From positions 62,001 through 126,000 of the forward strand of contig NZ_JAQEVU010000001.1 in the NCBI RefSeq assembly GCF_027694345.1: 64,000 nucleotides of DNA. Direction: 5' to 3'. The position numbers and the translations under genes were made by a program. Below, piece after piece: positions 42,818 through 52,099 of the stretch. The stretch comes from Varibaculum timonense_A. GTDB lineage: Bacteria; Actinomycetota; Actinomycetes; Actinomycetales; Actinomycetaceae. Position 1 is the first letter of the stretch. Each line of letters opens with the position of its first letter. The notes beneath the pieces are model-generated. The model was not told the DNA's origin. It saw only the letters and a list, made by a program, of their open reading frames with translations, and made no database searches.

Positions 42818-44212
42818 GTGGCTGAAACCCCCTCGAAGTTAGATAGCGTAATCAATCTGGCAAAACGGCGTGGATTTGTCTACCCGTGTGGGGAAATTTA
42901 TGGTGGAACCCGTTCCGCCTGGGATTATGGTCCATTAGGGGTAGAGCTAAAAGAAAACATTAAACGGCAGTGGTGGAACCGGGTGGTGCGTTCGCGCTCC
43001 GACGTGGTGGGGCTAGATTCTTCAGTAATTTTACCCCCCAAAGTCTGGGAAGCCTCCGGTCACCTCAAGGCTTTCACCGATCCTTTGATTGAATGCACCT
43101 CCTGCCATACCCGTCACCGCCAGGACGAACTGCAAGAAGCCTATGCGGAAAAACACCAGCTCGCTTCGGCAGACGAAGTATCTATGGAGGACGTGCCTTG
43201 CCCTGGCTGCGGAAAGCGAGGACTGTGGACTCAGCCCAAAGCTTTCTCCGGTTTGTTAAAGACTTTCCTCGGGCCGGTAGATGATGAAAAAGGTCTACAC
43301 TTCCTGCGCCCCGAAACCGCGCAAGGTATTTTTATCAACTTCGCAAATGTGATGTCATCTGCCCGTATGAAACCTCCTTTTGGAATCGGGCAGATTGGAA
43401 AATCTTTCCGCAACGAAATCACCCCCGGTAACTTTATTTTCCGCACCCGCGAATTTGAACAGATGGAATTAGAATTCTTCTGTGAAGCTGGTTCTGATGA
43501 ACAGTGGCATCAATACTGGATTGATGAGCGCCTAGATTGGTATCGCAGCCTGGGAATCAGTGATGATAACCTGCGTCTATATGAGCATCCGAAAGAAAAA
43601 CTCTCGCATTATTCTAAACGGACTGTAGATATTGAATATGCTTTCGGTTTCCAAGGCTCAAAATGGGGCGAACTAGAGGGAATTGCCAACCGTACTGACT
43701 ATGACCTGGGAGTACATCAAGAAGCTTCCGGGAAGAATCTAGATTATTTTGATCAAGACAAAGGTAAGCGTTGGACTCCCTATGTGATTGAACCCTCTGC
43801 CGGTCTAACCCGCTCTCTGATGGCGTTTATGGTGGAAGCCTACTGTGAGGACGAGGCTCCCAACGCTAAAGGGGGAGTAGACAAACGCACGGTGTTACGT
43901 CTGGATCGACGCCTCGCCCCGGTAAAAGTGGCAGTTTTGCCCCTTTCACGTAAGGATGAACTCACCAGTCCGGCTCAAGAGCTGGCACAGGAACTGCGCG
44001 CTAATTGGAATATCGACTATGACCAGGCAGGACAGGTTGGTAGACGCTATCGCCGTCAAGATGAAATTGGCACGCCTTTCTGCGTCACTTACGATTTCCA
44101 GTCCCTAGATGATCAATGTGTTACTGTGCGCGATCGGGACTCGATGGAACAGGAACGGGTAAAAATTGAGGAGCTAACTACTTATCTAGCTTCCCGTCTG
44201 CTCGGCTGTTAA
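42818..44212 (+). CDS. glyS: Glycyl-tRNA synthetase (dimeric type)
   Basis: 464 residues from a GTG preceded by AAGGAGA. Class II synthetase: RGFVYPCGEIYGGTRSAWDY, GPLGVELKENIKRQWW, motif 2 SFRNEITPGNFIFRTREFEQ, and motif 3 PYVIEPSAGLTRSLMAF. A zinc-ribbon-like CTSCHTRHRQDE ... CPGCGKR pair lies in the insert. C-terminal anticodon-binding domain with KVAVLPLSRKDE. Heads a plus-strand series with yibE/F-like, dus, dgt, dnaG. Confidence 0.96.
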   Translation: MAETPSKLDSVINLAKRRGFVYPCGEIYGGTRSAWDYGPLGVELKENIKRQWWNRVVRSRSDVVGLDSSVILPPKVWEASGHLKAFTDPLIECTSCHTRHRQDELQEAYAEKHQLASADEVSMEDVPCPGCGKRGLWTQPKAFSGLLKTFLGPVDDEKGLHFLRPETAQGIFINFANVMSSARMKPPFGIGQIGKSFRNEITPGNFIFRTREFEQMELEFFCEAGSDEQWHQYWIDERLDWYRSLGISDDNLRLYEHPKEKLSHYSKRTVDIEYAFGFQGSKWGELEGIANRTDYDLGVHQEASGKNLDYFDQDKGKRWTPYVIEPSAGLTRSLMAFMVEAYCEDEAPNAKGGVDKRTVLRLDRRLAPVKVAVLPLSRKDELTSPAQELAQELRANWNIDYDQAGQVGRRYRRQDEIGTPFCVTYDFQSLDDQCVTVRDRDSMEQERVKIEELTTYLASRLLGC

Positions 44213-44218
44213 GGCAGG

Positions 44219-45688
44219 GTGCTTTTGCATCTCCATTCCACTCATTCAAAGCGCCTTAGGCGAGATGATAGGGTACTTCGACGTGCCCGCTTGCTGCTAG
44301 GTGCGCTGATAGTACCGATTTTACTGGCAATTATTGGCGGGATTGTAGCTCTATATACCCCTAATCCTTTAGGGGATTCTGTGCAACAGTGGGCGCAGCA
44401 AGGGGCTAATCGTTTAAGCGGTGAGGTGACTGGTCTAGACGGTAACAAATGTTTGATTAGTGGACTTAAGTTCCCGCAGAGCTCTGCTGACCCTACCGGC
44501 GGTATCCAGGAGACTCAACCTTTAGTGTGCGTAAAAGTCCTGGAAGGACAGTGGAAAAACAAAATAGTTCCAGTCAGGATTCCCGAAGAATCTAAATCTG
44601 CGATTCGGGTAGGAACTGCGGTTTGGATGCTTTACGATGTCGATGCGGCTTCTACGGGTACTCCGTTCCTATTCACCGATATTAAACGAGGCAACGCCCT
44701 ATTGATATTGGCCGCGCTTTATGTGGTGGTGGTGCTGGCAGTAGCAGGTAGGCGCGGTTTTTTGGCGCTCCTGGGGCTGTTGGCGTCCTCTTTGGTGATT
44801 GTGTTCTTTATTCTGCCGGCTTTAATGGCAGGTCAGCCCCCAATGCTAGTTACTTTGGCAGGTGTGGGGGCAATAATGTTTCTTTCGGTGTATCTGGCAC
44901 ACGGGGTTACTATTCGCACCACGACTGCCCTAATAGGCACCCTTTTGGGGCTGTTAATAACGGTTCTGCTTGCCTATATCGGTACGCGGGCGGTAGGTAT
45001 TAGCGGGGCAAGCGACGAGGACGCCTTGATTTTGGGTACGCAACTGCCGGTATTGTCGCTTCCCTCCCTGTTTATGTGTGGAGTTGTAATCGCGGGTCTT
45101 GGGGCTCTAAATGATGTGACTATTACCCAGGCCTCGGCGGTGTGGGAGCTAGATGAAGCTGATCCCTTGATGAACCGGCGGAAACTGTTTTCTCGGGCGA
45201 TGCGGATAGGGCGCGACCATATTGCTTCCACGGTTTATACTTTGGCTTTCGCCTACGTGGGGACAGCGCTTCCCACCTTGATTTTAGCGATGCTCTCGCA
45301 GCGTCCGTTTTTGGAGCTGCTTACGGTGTCCCAAATTTCCGAAGAAATAGTTAGAACTCTGGTTGCCTCTGTCGGACTGGTTTTGGCAATTCCAGCCACT
45401 ACTTTGGTGGGGACATTCCTGGTCAAATTGGTTTCTAATTCTTCTGCAAAGAACCTATCGGCAGATAAGGGTAGTGAAGATTTGGCAGCGCGCTCCGCGA
45501 GCGATAACGGGGAGGTTTCCTCCCTCAAGTCGGAAGTGGACAATTTCGATTCAAAATCGATTGCATCAGTATCGGAAAACCTAACTACCTCGGCTAATAA
45601 ACTAGCGTCAGCTAGCGTTTCAGTGCTTCATACCTACGGAAATAGTGAATCTAGCTCTCGTGACCTGGGAGATGGTAATGTCCACTAA
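44219..45688 (+). CDS. YibE/F family membrane protein
   Basis: 489 residues from a GTG 7 bases after the glyS stop. One N-terminal helix, a soluble extracytoplasmic part, then seven or so helices including DVTITQASAVWELDEADP and VYTLAFAYVGTALPTLILA, both highly typical of the YibE/F family. The C-terminal ~90 residues are Ser/Asn/Asp-rich and probably disordered. Function unknown; the conserved acidic residues within helices suggest a transporter. It overlaps the dus gene by 11 nt. Confidence 0.87.
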   Translation: MLLHLHSTHSKRLRRDDRVLRRARLLLGALIVPILLAIIGGIVALYTPNPLGDSVQQWAQQGANRLSGEVTGLDGNKCLISGLKFPQSSADPTGGIQETQPLVCVKVLEGQWKNKIVPVRIPEESKSAIRVGTAVWMLYDVDAASTGTPFLFTDIKRGNALLILAALYVVVVLAVAGRRGFLALLGLLASSLVIVFFILPALMAGQPPMLVTLAGVGAIMFLSVYLAHGVTIRTTTALIGTLLGLLITVLLAYIGTRAVGISGASDEDALILGTQLPVLSLPSLFMCGVVIAGLGALNDVTITQASAVWELDEADPLMNRRKLFSRAMRIGRDHIASTVYTLAFAYVGTALPTLILAMLSQRPFLELLTVSQISEEIVRTLVASVGLVLAIPATTLVGTFLVKLVSNSSAKNLSADKGSEDLAARSASDNGEVSSLKSEVDNFDSKSIASVSENLTTSANKLASASVSVLHTYGNSESSSRDLGDGNVH

Positions 45689-46892
45689 ATTAGGGCAAAT
45701 TACGATTGGAACTGCGCTGGCTTTAGCCCCGATGGCGGGGGTAACTAACGCGCCATTCCGGCGGATTTGTCGTCAGCAAGCTCAAAGGGCCTTGGCTGAT
45801 TGCGGGATTAAATCTGACACTACAGCCCCCTATGGGATTTATGTTTGTGAAATGATTACTGCCCGGGCACTGGTAGAACAAAATCCTGTCACCCTTAGCT
45901 TGCTGAAACCTGATATGGAAGAACAGCTGCGCTCGGTGCAGCTGCATGGTGTTGATCCGTGCGCGATGGGCTCGGCTGCGCAGATTCTGGTTGAACAGGG
46001 ACTAGCCGATCATCTAGATATCAATTTTGGCTGTCCGGTACCGAAAGTGACTCGCAAAGGCGGGGGAGCAGCTTTGCCTTGGAAACTTGACCGTTTCCGT
46101 CAGATTGTTGCCGCAGTTATCGCCGGAGCCAAGCGGGGAGCAGATAAGGCTGCTAAAAGTTTTCCCGTGCCGGTGACCTGTAAGATTCGTGTTGGGATTG
46201 ATGATAACCATTTGACCTATTTAGATGTGGCTCAGATTGCTGCCGAAGAGGGGTGTAGCGCGGTTTTCTTACATGGACGTACCGCTAATCAATACTATTC
46301 TGGCAGCGCTAACTGGGCGGCGATAAAAACCCTAGTGTCACTGCTTGATATTCCAGTATGGGGTAATGGGGATATTTTCTCGGGTCAAGACGCCCAAAAG
46401 ATGTTGGAGCAAACTGGTTGTGCCGGGGTGCAAGTTGGTCGCGGTTGCCAGGGACGTCCGTGGCTGTTCTATGACTTAACCTGTGCTTTACATGGGGTAG
46501 ATCGTCAGGCTGAACCTAGTTTAGGGCAGGTTTGTGACCTGGCTTTTAATCATGCTCAGTTGCTGGTTTCCTGGATGGGCAGTGAAGAACGTGCTCTGCG
46601 TGATATGCGTAAGCATTTAGGATGGTATTTTCGGGGTTTCCCATTGGGGGGAGAGTACCGGGTAAAACTTAGCAGCACGTCCTCCTTAAAAGAGTTAGAA
46701 CAATTGTTTTCTAGTTTAGATAGGGATTTGCCATACCCGCCCTCGGCTTTGGGTAAACGAGGGCGCGCCGGTCATGCCCGCAAGACTCATCTGCCGGAGG
46801 GCTGGCTACAATCACGGGAGGTTGATGAGCAAGCAGAGCGAGTATTGCAGGCGGCTAAACTCGATACTTCTCTTGATGCGGGTGGTTATTGA
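45678..46892 (+). CDS. dusB: tRNA-dihydrouridine synthase (DusB type)
   Basis: 405 residues from the ATG at 45678, chosen because GGGAG lies six bases upstream; an ATG at 45672 is also possible. FMN-binding TIM barrel: LALAPMAGVTNAPFRRICR, NFGCPVPKVTRKGGGAALPW with the catalytic cysteine, VFLHGRTANQYYSGSANW and VPVWGNGDIFSGQDA-like segment, GVQVGRGCQGRPW. Reduces uridine in tRNA D-loops. In the order seen in Actinobacteria before dgt. Confidence 0.93.
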   Translation: MSTKLGQITIGTALALAPMAGVTNAPFRRICRQQAQRALADCGIKSDTTAPYGIYVCEMITARALVEQNPVTLSLLKPDMEEQLRSVQLHGVDPCAMGSAAQILVEQGLADHLDINFGCPVPKVTRKGGGAALPWKLDRFRQIVAAVIAGAKRGADKAAKSFPVPVTCKIRVGIDDNHLTYLDVAQIAAEEGCSAVFLHGRTANQYYSGSANWAAIKTLVSLLDIPVWGNGDIFSGQDAQKMLEQTGCAGVQVGRGCQGRPWLFYDLTCALHGVDRQAEPSLGQVCDLAFNHAQLLVSWMGSEERALRDMRKHLGWYFRGFPLGGEYRVKLSSTSSLKELEQLFSSLDRDLPYPPSALGKRGRAGHARKTHLPEGWLQSREVDEQAERVLQAAKLDTSLDAGGY

Positions 46893-46898
46893 TCGAAA

Positions 46899-48188
46899 AT
46901 GCTTAGCGGGCAGTTTAGACTGGGAAATGTGAAAAGTGCGCCCTATTCTCCCCGTGACCGCGAACGTTTCAAAGCTGAGCCTCCCAAGTCCTCGGAGCGT
47001 ACCGACTATGCTCGCGATCGGGCACGGATTATGTATTCGTCGGCGTTGCGCCGTTTAGGGGCAAAGACGCAGGTAGTAGGGCCATCTACGGATTCTTTTG
47101 TGAGGACACGCCTGACACACTCTATCGAAGTCTCCCAGGTGGGGAGGTCTTTGGGACTGGAACTGGGGTGTGATCCCGATATTGTGGATGCTGCTTGTCA
47201 AGCTCATGACCTGGGGCATCCTCCTTTTGGGCATAATGGTGAGCGCGCATTAAATCAGGTGGCTGCGAGTATTGGGGGATTTGAAGGCAATGCCCAGACT
47301 TTTCGGCTGCTTACCCGCTTAGAACCAAAAATATTGGGAGACGATGGTCGCTATCTGGGGTTGAACTTGACCCGCGCCACTTTGGATGCGGTCTGTAAAT
47401 ATCCTTGGCTCAAAGGGCAGGGGGCGGATTCGGATTATTCGACCCGCAAATATAATTGTTATGACGAGGACGCGGAAGTTTTCACCTGGATGCGTACTTT
47501 TTCTCCGCCCCATCAGAGGTGTTTGGAAGCCCAAATCATGGATATTTCTGATGATATTGCCTATTCGGTTCACGATGTAGAGGACGCGATTCAAACCGGG
47601 GAGCTAGATCCGGCTTCTTTTGAGCAGTCTCAGGTGCGTGAACAGGTGTTTCAATCCTGTATTGACTGGTATGGGGCGGGGCAGGTAGAGCTGCTTCCCC
47701 TTGCATGGGAGCGAATTACTTCCCATCCGTCCTGGCTTAATAGTTTTAATGGTTCTTATCAGGATATGGCTCAGCTTAAAGATATGACCAGTCAGTTGAT
47801 TGGGCGTTTTTGCCAGGCGGTGGCGAGCGCTACTTTAGAGGCGGCTGGTTCGTCTCCGTTACATCGTTATGATGCTGACCTGGTAATTCCGCCAGACACT
47901 TTGTCGGAAATTAAGGTGTTAAAGGGGATGGCAGCAGCTTTTGTGATGCAGCCTCGCGAAAAAGACCCGATTCATTTACAGCAGCGTACCCTGGTTTTCG
48001 AGCTTTCGGATGCGCTCTGGGAGCGTCCAGAGCTTTTAGAGGAACCGTATTTGACGCTTTGGCGCAGAGCAGAAAATGATAATCAGCGTCAGCGAGCTAT
48101 AGTTGATCAAATTGCTTCTTTAACCGATACCTCGGCACATCAGTGGCATGGACGTATCTGTGGAATGTTCCGTTCCCTACAGAGCTGA
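46899..48188 (+). CDS. dgt: Deoxyguanosinetriphosphate triphosphohydrolase-like protein
   Basis: 429 residues. HD-domain with SSALRRLGAKTQVV, TRLTHSIEVSQVGRSLGLEL, ACQAHDLGHPPFGHNGE and MDISDDIAYSVHDVEDAI; the H..HD..D metal ligands are intact. Hydrolyses dNTPs to nucleosides and triphosphate. In its usual place before dnaG. Confidence 0.94.
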   Translation: MLSGQFRLGNVKSAPYSPRDRERFKAEPPKSSERTDYARDRARIMYSSALRRLGAKTQVVGPSTDSFVRTRLTHSIEVSQVGRSLGLELGCDPDIVDAACQAHDLGHPPFGHNGERALNQVAASIGGFEGNAQTFRLLTRLEPKILGDDGRYLGLNLTRATLDAVCKYPWLKGQGADSDYSTRKYNCYDEDAEVFTWMRTFSPPHQRCLEAQIMDISDDIAYSVHDVEDAIQTGELDPASFEQSQVREQVFQSCIDWYGAGQVELLPLAWERITSHPSWLNSFNGSYQDMAQLKDMTSQLIGRFCQAVASATLEAAGSSPLHRYDADLVIPPDTLSEIKVLKGMAAAFVMQPREKDPIHLQQRTLVFELSDALWERPELLEEPYLTLWRRAENDNQRQRAIVDQIASLTDTSAHQWHGRICGMFRSLQS

Positions 48189-48196
48189 TTTTTGGC

Positions 48197-48985
48197 TTAA
48201 AAACCGTCGGGGTAATTCTTATTATTTGGAAAGCCATTCCATTTTATTTGGGATTTAGATTTTTCTGCTTTCTTTTCCTCAATTATCCCTCTAAATATCT
48301 CAGCAAATGATTTTGAGCTGGCGTCATCGTCATTATTATCTTTGTCGGAGTCATCGTTATTTTCGTCCTTTTCCAACCAGCGATCAAGTGGGTCTGCAAT
48401 AAAAGGTAGGATAAACGGTATTGGTATCCACAGGAGACCGAGAGCTATAAAGACAGTACTCCAAGGAATTTTTATCCCGGGGACAACTAAAACAAAATAG
48501 AACACGTTGTTTTCGAGATATCGAACAAATAGAGCCAGAAGGGCAACCCCAAGTCCAATTAATGCAGCTTGTGCGAGCCTGGGAGCAAGTAACAGATAAT
48601 CCTCTAGAGAATTAATTACTCTGTCGGAATTGGGCTTAGGCATAACCGGTAGGCTGTTTCCGGTGACTTTTTCCTGGTTAGAGTTAAACGGAGTTGGTTG
48701 TGAAGGATAAGAGGTAGGGGTGGTTTGAGCGGAGTTTGCCTTAGCTAGGGGCTGAGGTGGGGAAGGTGGCTGCAAAGATTGATTATCCTGGGCAATCTGC
48801 GGAGGTCGTGGAGGTAGTGGAGGTTGCGATTCTTGCCAAGGCTGCGCCGGTTGTGCGTCGCTGTAAGGTTGCGGAGACTGCGGAGACTGGAGAGGTGGAT
48901 TCGGGGGTACGGCATTGTATGGTGATGAACCAGGGTAGCCTAGCGGTGGAAGTGGTGGCTGAGGAGGATTGTTTGGTGGAGTCAT
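48197..48985 (-). CDS. Pro-rich protein with two or three membrane helices
   Basis: 262 residues. Residues 1-120 are a Pro/Gln/Ser-rich tail (PPNNPPQPPLPPLGYPG at the start). Helices follow (AALIGLGVALLALFVRYL, FYFVLVVPGI, TVFIALGLLWIPIPFILPF), then an Asp/Asn-rich cytoplasmic stretch (ENNDDSDKDNNDDDASS). Architecture resembles the protein at 31397-32350, with a Pro-rich start and membrane end, but sequence similarity is not obvious. No family recognised. It sits between dgt and dnaG on the opposite strand. Confidence 0.65.
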   Translation of the reverse strand: MTPPNNPPQPPLPPLGYPGSSPYNAVPPNPPLQSPQSPQPYSDAQPAQPWQESQPPLPPRPPQIAQDNQSLQPPSPPQPLAKANSAQTTPTSYPSQPTPFNSNQEKVTGNSLPVMPKPNSDRVINSLEDYLLLAPRLAQAALIGLGVALLALFVRYLENNVFYFVLVVPGIKIPWSTVFIALGLLWIPIPFILPFIADPLDRWLEKDENNDDSDKDNNDDDASSKSFAEIFRGIIEEKKAEKSKSQIKWNGFPNNKNYPDGF

Positions 48986-49364
48986 GGTTGAATGCCAGCT
49001 TTCTGATTAGAATAGTCATTTTCGGAAATGGTTAGACAATCTGAACCAATTCCGGGATTATTCTTAGGCTACTTCTCTAGTCTATTTTTAGTGCCGACTT
49101 GAATGTCTGAGTTGTGATACAGACCGAGCTAGTTGTGATAAAGATAAACAGGAAAACCCTTGAATAAAAAGAGGTTTAAGAAAAGGACTATTTGCTTTAA
49201 TAATAAAAGTTGTGAGGATAATCGTGTTACTAAAATAATTACTTGTAATTCCGTTTTATTAAAGCTATTTTGCTGCTTAGAAAAGCATTATTGCTCTATA
49301 TAAATCTTTTTTCGTTAGAAAGTAACGTAGCTTTCTACGCCCGCCCTCGCCTATGATATGAAAT
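48986..49364. other. AT-rich intergenic region before dnaG
   Basis: About 380 bases, AT-rich between 49140 and 49330. It must contain the promoter of dnaG and of the divergent Pro-rich gene. No gene or strong dyad recognised. Confidence 0.5.
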
Positions 49365-51419
49365 ATGGCTGGGCTTATTCGACGCGAGGACATTGATCAG
49401 GTACGCGAGCGCGCCCATATTGATGAAATCGTAGGCGAACATGTGGCACTGCGTCCTGCCGGGGTGGGATCTTTAAAAGGGCTATGTCCTTTCCATGATG
49501 AGCGCACCCCCTCATTCCATGTTCGTCCTGCTCAAGGGTATTATCATTGCTTTGGTTGCGGTGAGGGCGGCGACGTTATCAAATTTGTGGAAACCATTAA
49601 TCACCTGTCTTTTAGTGAAGCCGTTCAATATCTGGCAGACAAAACCGGGGTGACTTTACGCTATCAAGAGGGGACAGACAAAGAATCAACAGACCCGAAC
49701 CGGGTTTCGCGTTCGCGAATCTTGGAAGCAAACCGGAATGCCTCCCAGTTTTTTCGCTCGCAATTGGGCAGTAAAGAGGGACAGATTGCCAGGAATTTTT
49801 TGAACCAACGAGGGTTCGATGCCGACGCTGCTGCCCGCTTTTCTTTAGGATATGCCCCTAACTCGTGGAACGCCCTCTTGTCTTATTTGCGTAAACGCGG
49901 ATTTACGGAAGTGGAACTGGCAGCTTCCGGGTTGTTTTCTACCGGGCAGCGCGGTCCTTATGACCGTTTTCGAGGGCGAGTTATTTGGCCCATCTGCGAT
50001 TTGACGGGGGCGGTCGTGGGTTTTGGGGCGCGGCGATTGAGCGAAGAAGATAAAGGTCCGAAGTATTTGAATACCCCTGAAACTGCGGTTTATAAGAAAT
50101 CGCAGGTACTTTATGGGATTGAGATGGCAAAGAAAGCCATCAGTAAGCAGCGCCGAATTGTGGTGGTTGAAGGCTATACCGATGTAATGGCTGCTCATCT
50201 TTCCGGGGTGGAATGTGCCGTGGCTACCTGTGGCACTGCTTTTGGGGATGGGCATGGGCGCATTGCTCGGCGTTTACTGGGGGACAGTGCAGATGCCGCT
50301 GCCGGGGTAATGTTATCATCTGGTAAAACCCGTGGTGGGGAAGTTATTTTTACTTTTGACGGCGATGAAGCGGGACAAAAGGCGGCTTTGCGGGCTTTCG
50401 GGGAAGATCAGTCCTTTGCGTCTCAAACATTTGTAGCTATCGAGCCGAGCGGCAAGGATCCTTGTGATTTATGGCAAGCTCAAGGGGCAGGAGCGGTACG
50501 AGGTTTGGTGGATTCTCGTCGCCCTCTGTTCGAGTTTGTTTTACGCACTACCCTAAAGTCTTTTGACTTGGATACGGCAGAAGGACGAGTTTCAGGTTTG
50601 CGAGCAGCCGGACCTATTGTTAGCCAGATTCGCGATCTTGCGTTGCGCTCTGAATATACCCGCCGCCTGGCTGGTTGGGTGGGAATGCCAGAAGAGGAAG
50701 TGCGGCGGGCAGTGCAGAATTCTCCTCGCCCCGAGCGTGGCGGTTTTGGCGGGGGCAGGGGGCAGTTTCCTAATTCACAGGTTTCCCCGAACCTAAATGT
50801 CTATCCCTCAACTTCGCCCGCGCACCGTTCCGGAACCCCTGGTGCTGGCGTTGGCGCTGGTTTTCCGGGTGCTGCCTCCAGGGTTAATTTGCCCAATTCC
50901 ACAGATCCGATTGCTAAGTTGGAGCGGCAAGCTCTGGAATGTTTGCTACAGCTGCCGGCTAGTCTTTTTGGGGTAGGGGTAGAGACGGTTTCGACAGCGG
51001 CATTTCGAGTACCCATGTTTAGCGCCCTTTTTACCGCGATTATTGCTTTGGGCGGGCTGGATAAATATGCGGAGCTGTGGCGCGACGCCGAGGACGAACT
51101 GGGACTTAAAGGGCAGCGAGCGGTGATTCTGGCCAATAAACGATGGGGTGAACTCTTAAATGCGCAGGTAGATTCGCAGTTGCAGGGGCTGGTTTCTGCG
51201 CTGATTGTTTCCCCACTGCCTCAAGATGATTCTGCCCGCCTAAGCGAGTATGCGCGGGGGGTGTGGCAAGCGGTGATTCGCGGTGACCTGTCACGCCAAA
51301 TCGCAGAGACAAAGGCGCGATTGCAGCGCTGTGACCCTCAAGATGAACAGTATCAACAGATTTTTTCTACATTAATGAACCTAGAGAATGCCCGCCGTAA
51401 CCTGCAAGAATCTAAATAA
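49365..51419 (+). CDS. dnaG: DNA primase
   Basis: 684 residues. N-terminal zinc-binding CHC2 domain: CPFHDERTPSFHVRP and YHCFGCGEGGDVIKF (residues 40-70). The catalytic core has LGYAPNSWNALL, YPICDL-type VIWPICDLTGAVVGFGAR, the TOPRIM motif VVVEGYTDVMAAH (about 265) and FTFDGDEAGQKAALR. The C-terminal helicase-binding part follows a Gly/Pro-rich linker. Makes primers for replication together with DnaB and DnaE. Confidence 0.96.
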   Translation: MAGLIRREDIDQVRERAHIDEIVGEHVALRPAGVGSLKGLCPFHDERTPSFHVRPAQGYYHCFGCGEGGDVIKFVETINHLSFSEAVQYLADKTGVTLRYQEGTDKESTDPNRVSRSRILEANRNASQFFRSQLGSKEGQIARNFLNQRGFDADAAARFSLGYAPNSWNALLSYLRKRGFTEVELAASGLFSTGQRGPYDRFRGRVIWPICDLTGAVVGFGARRLSEEDKGPKYLNTPETAVYKKSQVLYGIEMAKKAISKQRRIVVVEGYTDVMAAHLSGVECAVATCGTAFGDGHGRIARRLLGDSADAAAGVMLSSGKTRGGEVIFTFDGDEAGQKAALRAFGEDQSFASQTFVAIEPSGKDPCDLWQAQGAGAVRGLVDSRRPLFEFVLRTTLKSFDLDTAEGRVSGLRAAGPIVSQIRDLALRSEYTRRLAGWVGMPEEEVRRAVQNSPRPERGGFGGGRGQFPNSQVSPNLNVYPSTSPAHRSGTPGAGVGAGFPGAASRVNLPNSTDPIAKLERQALECLLQLPASLFGVGVETVSTAAFRVPMFSALFTAIIALGGLDKYAELWRDAEDELGLKGQRAVILANKRWGELLNAQVDSQLQGLVSALIVSPLPQDDSARLSEYARGVWQAVIRGDLSRQIAETKARLQRCDPQDEQYQQIFSTLMNLENARRNLQESK

Positions 51420-51639
51420 GCAACAACTTAGGTACTCAATACTAATTTAAGTAATGACGCTATTGCTATTTAAATTTAGGGAATACTGTTTCAATTATTA
51501 GAAGCTAAAAAGCTTTCTATCAGCAGTTATGGAGTTTTATTAATAGGGGTGACATTTTTGTGTTTAATTGCTTTTACTTTGTTGCTTCCCTTTGTAGATT
51601 GAAATTGTCTTTATAAAAAAACTTCAAAGGAGGAACACA
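51420..51639. other. AT-rich intergenic region before DUF1540 gene
   Basis: 220 bases of AT-rich sequence with GGAGG at the end for the next gene. No other feature seen. Confidence 0.4.
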
Positions 51640-51900
51640 ATGGCAATGCCAGGAGTAAATTGTTCAGCTAGTGATTGTGCCTTTAACGATAATGGTTGCA
51701 ACGCTTACGCGGTGACCATCGCAAAAGGTGGATGCGCAACCTTTATTGCCCTAGACGAAAAGGGGGGACTAGGAAAAGTTAATTCCCAAGTGGGGGCGTG
51801 TCAGCTTGCCGACTGCAAATTCAACAAACACTTGCTCTGCCAAGCTGATTCCGTCAAAGTGGGAGACGACGAAAAATGCCTTACCTTTGCTACCGCCTAG
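51640..51900 (+). CDS. DUF1540 Cys-rich protein
   Basis: 86 residues preceded by AAAGGAGG. Two copies of the DUF1540 pattern: VNCSASDCAFNDNGCNAYAV...GCATF and GACQLADCKFNKHLLCQADSVKVG...KCLTF. The regularly spaced cysteines suggest a small metal-binding or disulfide protein. Function unknown. Single gene followed by two hairpins. Confidence 0.85.
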   Translation: MAMPGVNCSASDCAFNDNGCNAYAVTIAKGGCATFIALDEKGGLGKVNSQVGACQLADCKFNKHLLCQADSVKVGDDEKCLTFATA

Positions 51901-51918
51901 GTAATCAGGTCAGCAGCA

Positions 51919-51940
51919 GTTAAGAATCTGAATTCTTAAC
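51919..51940. terminator. Short hairpin after DUF1540 gene
   Basis: Perfect 9-base arms GTTAAGAAT / ATTCTTAAC with a 4-base loop, 19 bases after the stop codon. Confidence 0.5.
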
Positions 51941-51955
51941 TAAACAGGCAGGATA

Positions 51956-52005
51956 ATAACTTAAGGGGCTGAGGAGTAATGATGCTCCTCAGCCCCTTAA
52001 GTTAT
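51956..52005. terminator. Long hairpin with 21-bp perfect stem
   Basis: Arms 51956-51976 and 51985-52005 are perfectly complementary (core TTAAGGGGCTGAGGAG), 8-base loop. Lies between the convergent DUF1540 and ddh genes; no long T run follows, but T/A bases at the stem ends work in both directions. Confidence 0.75.
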
Positions 52006-52099
52006 CGGTTTCACCCCACAGGCGAACCTTCACTTAAAGATTCGCTGACCTAAAACTGTTCCGGGCTAATGGGTTCTTATCTACAGTTAAAGGAACTAG

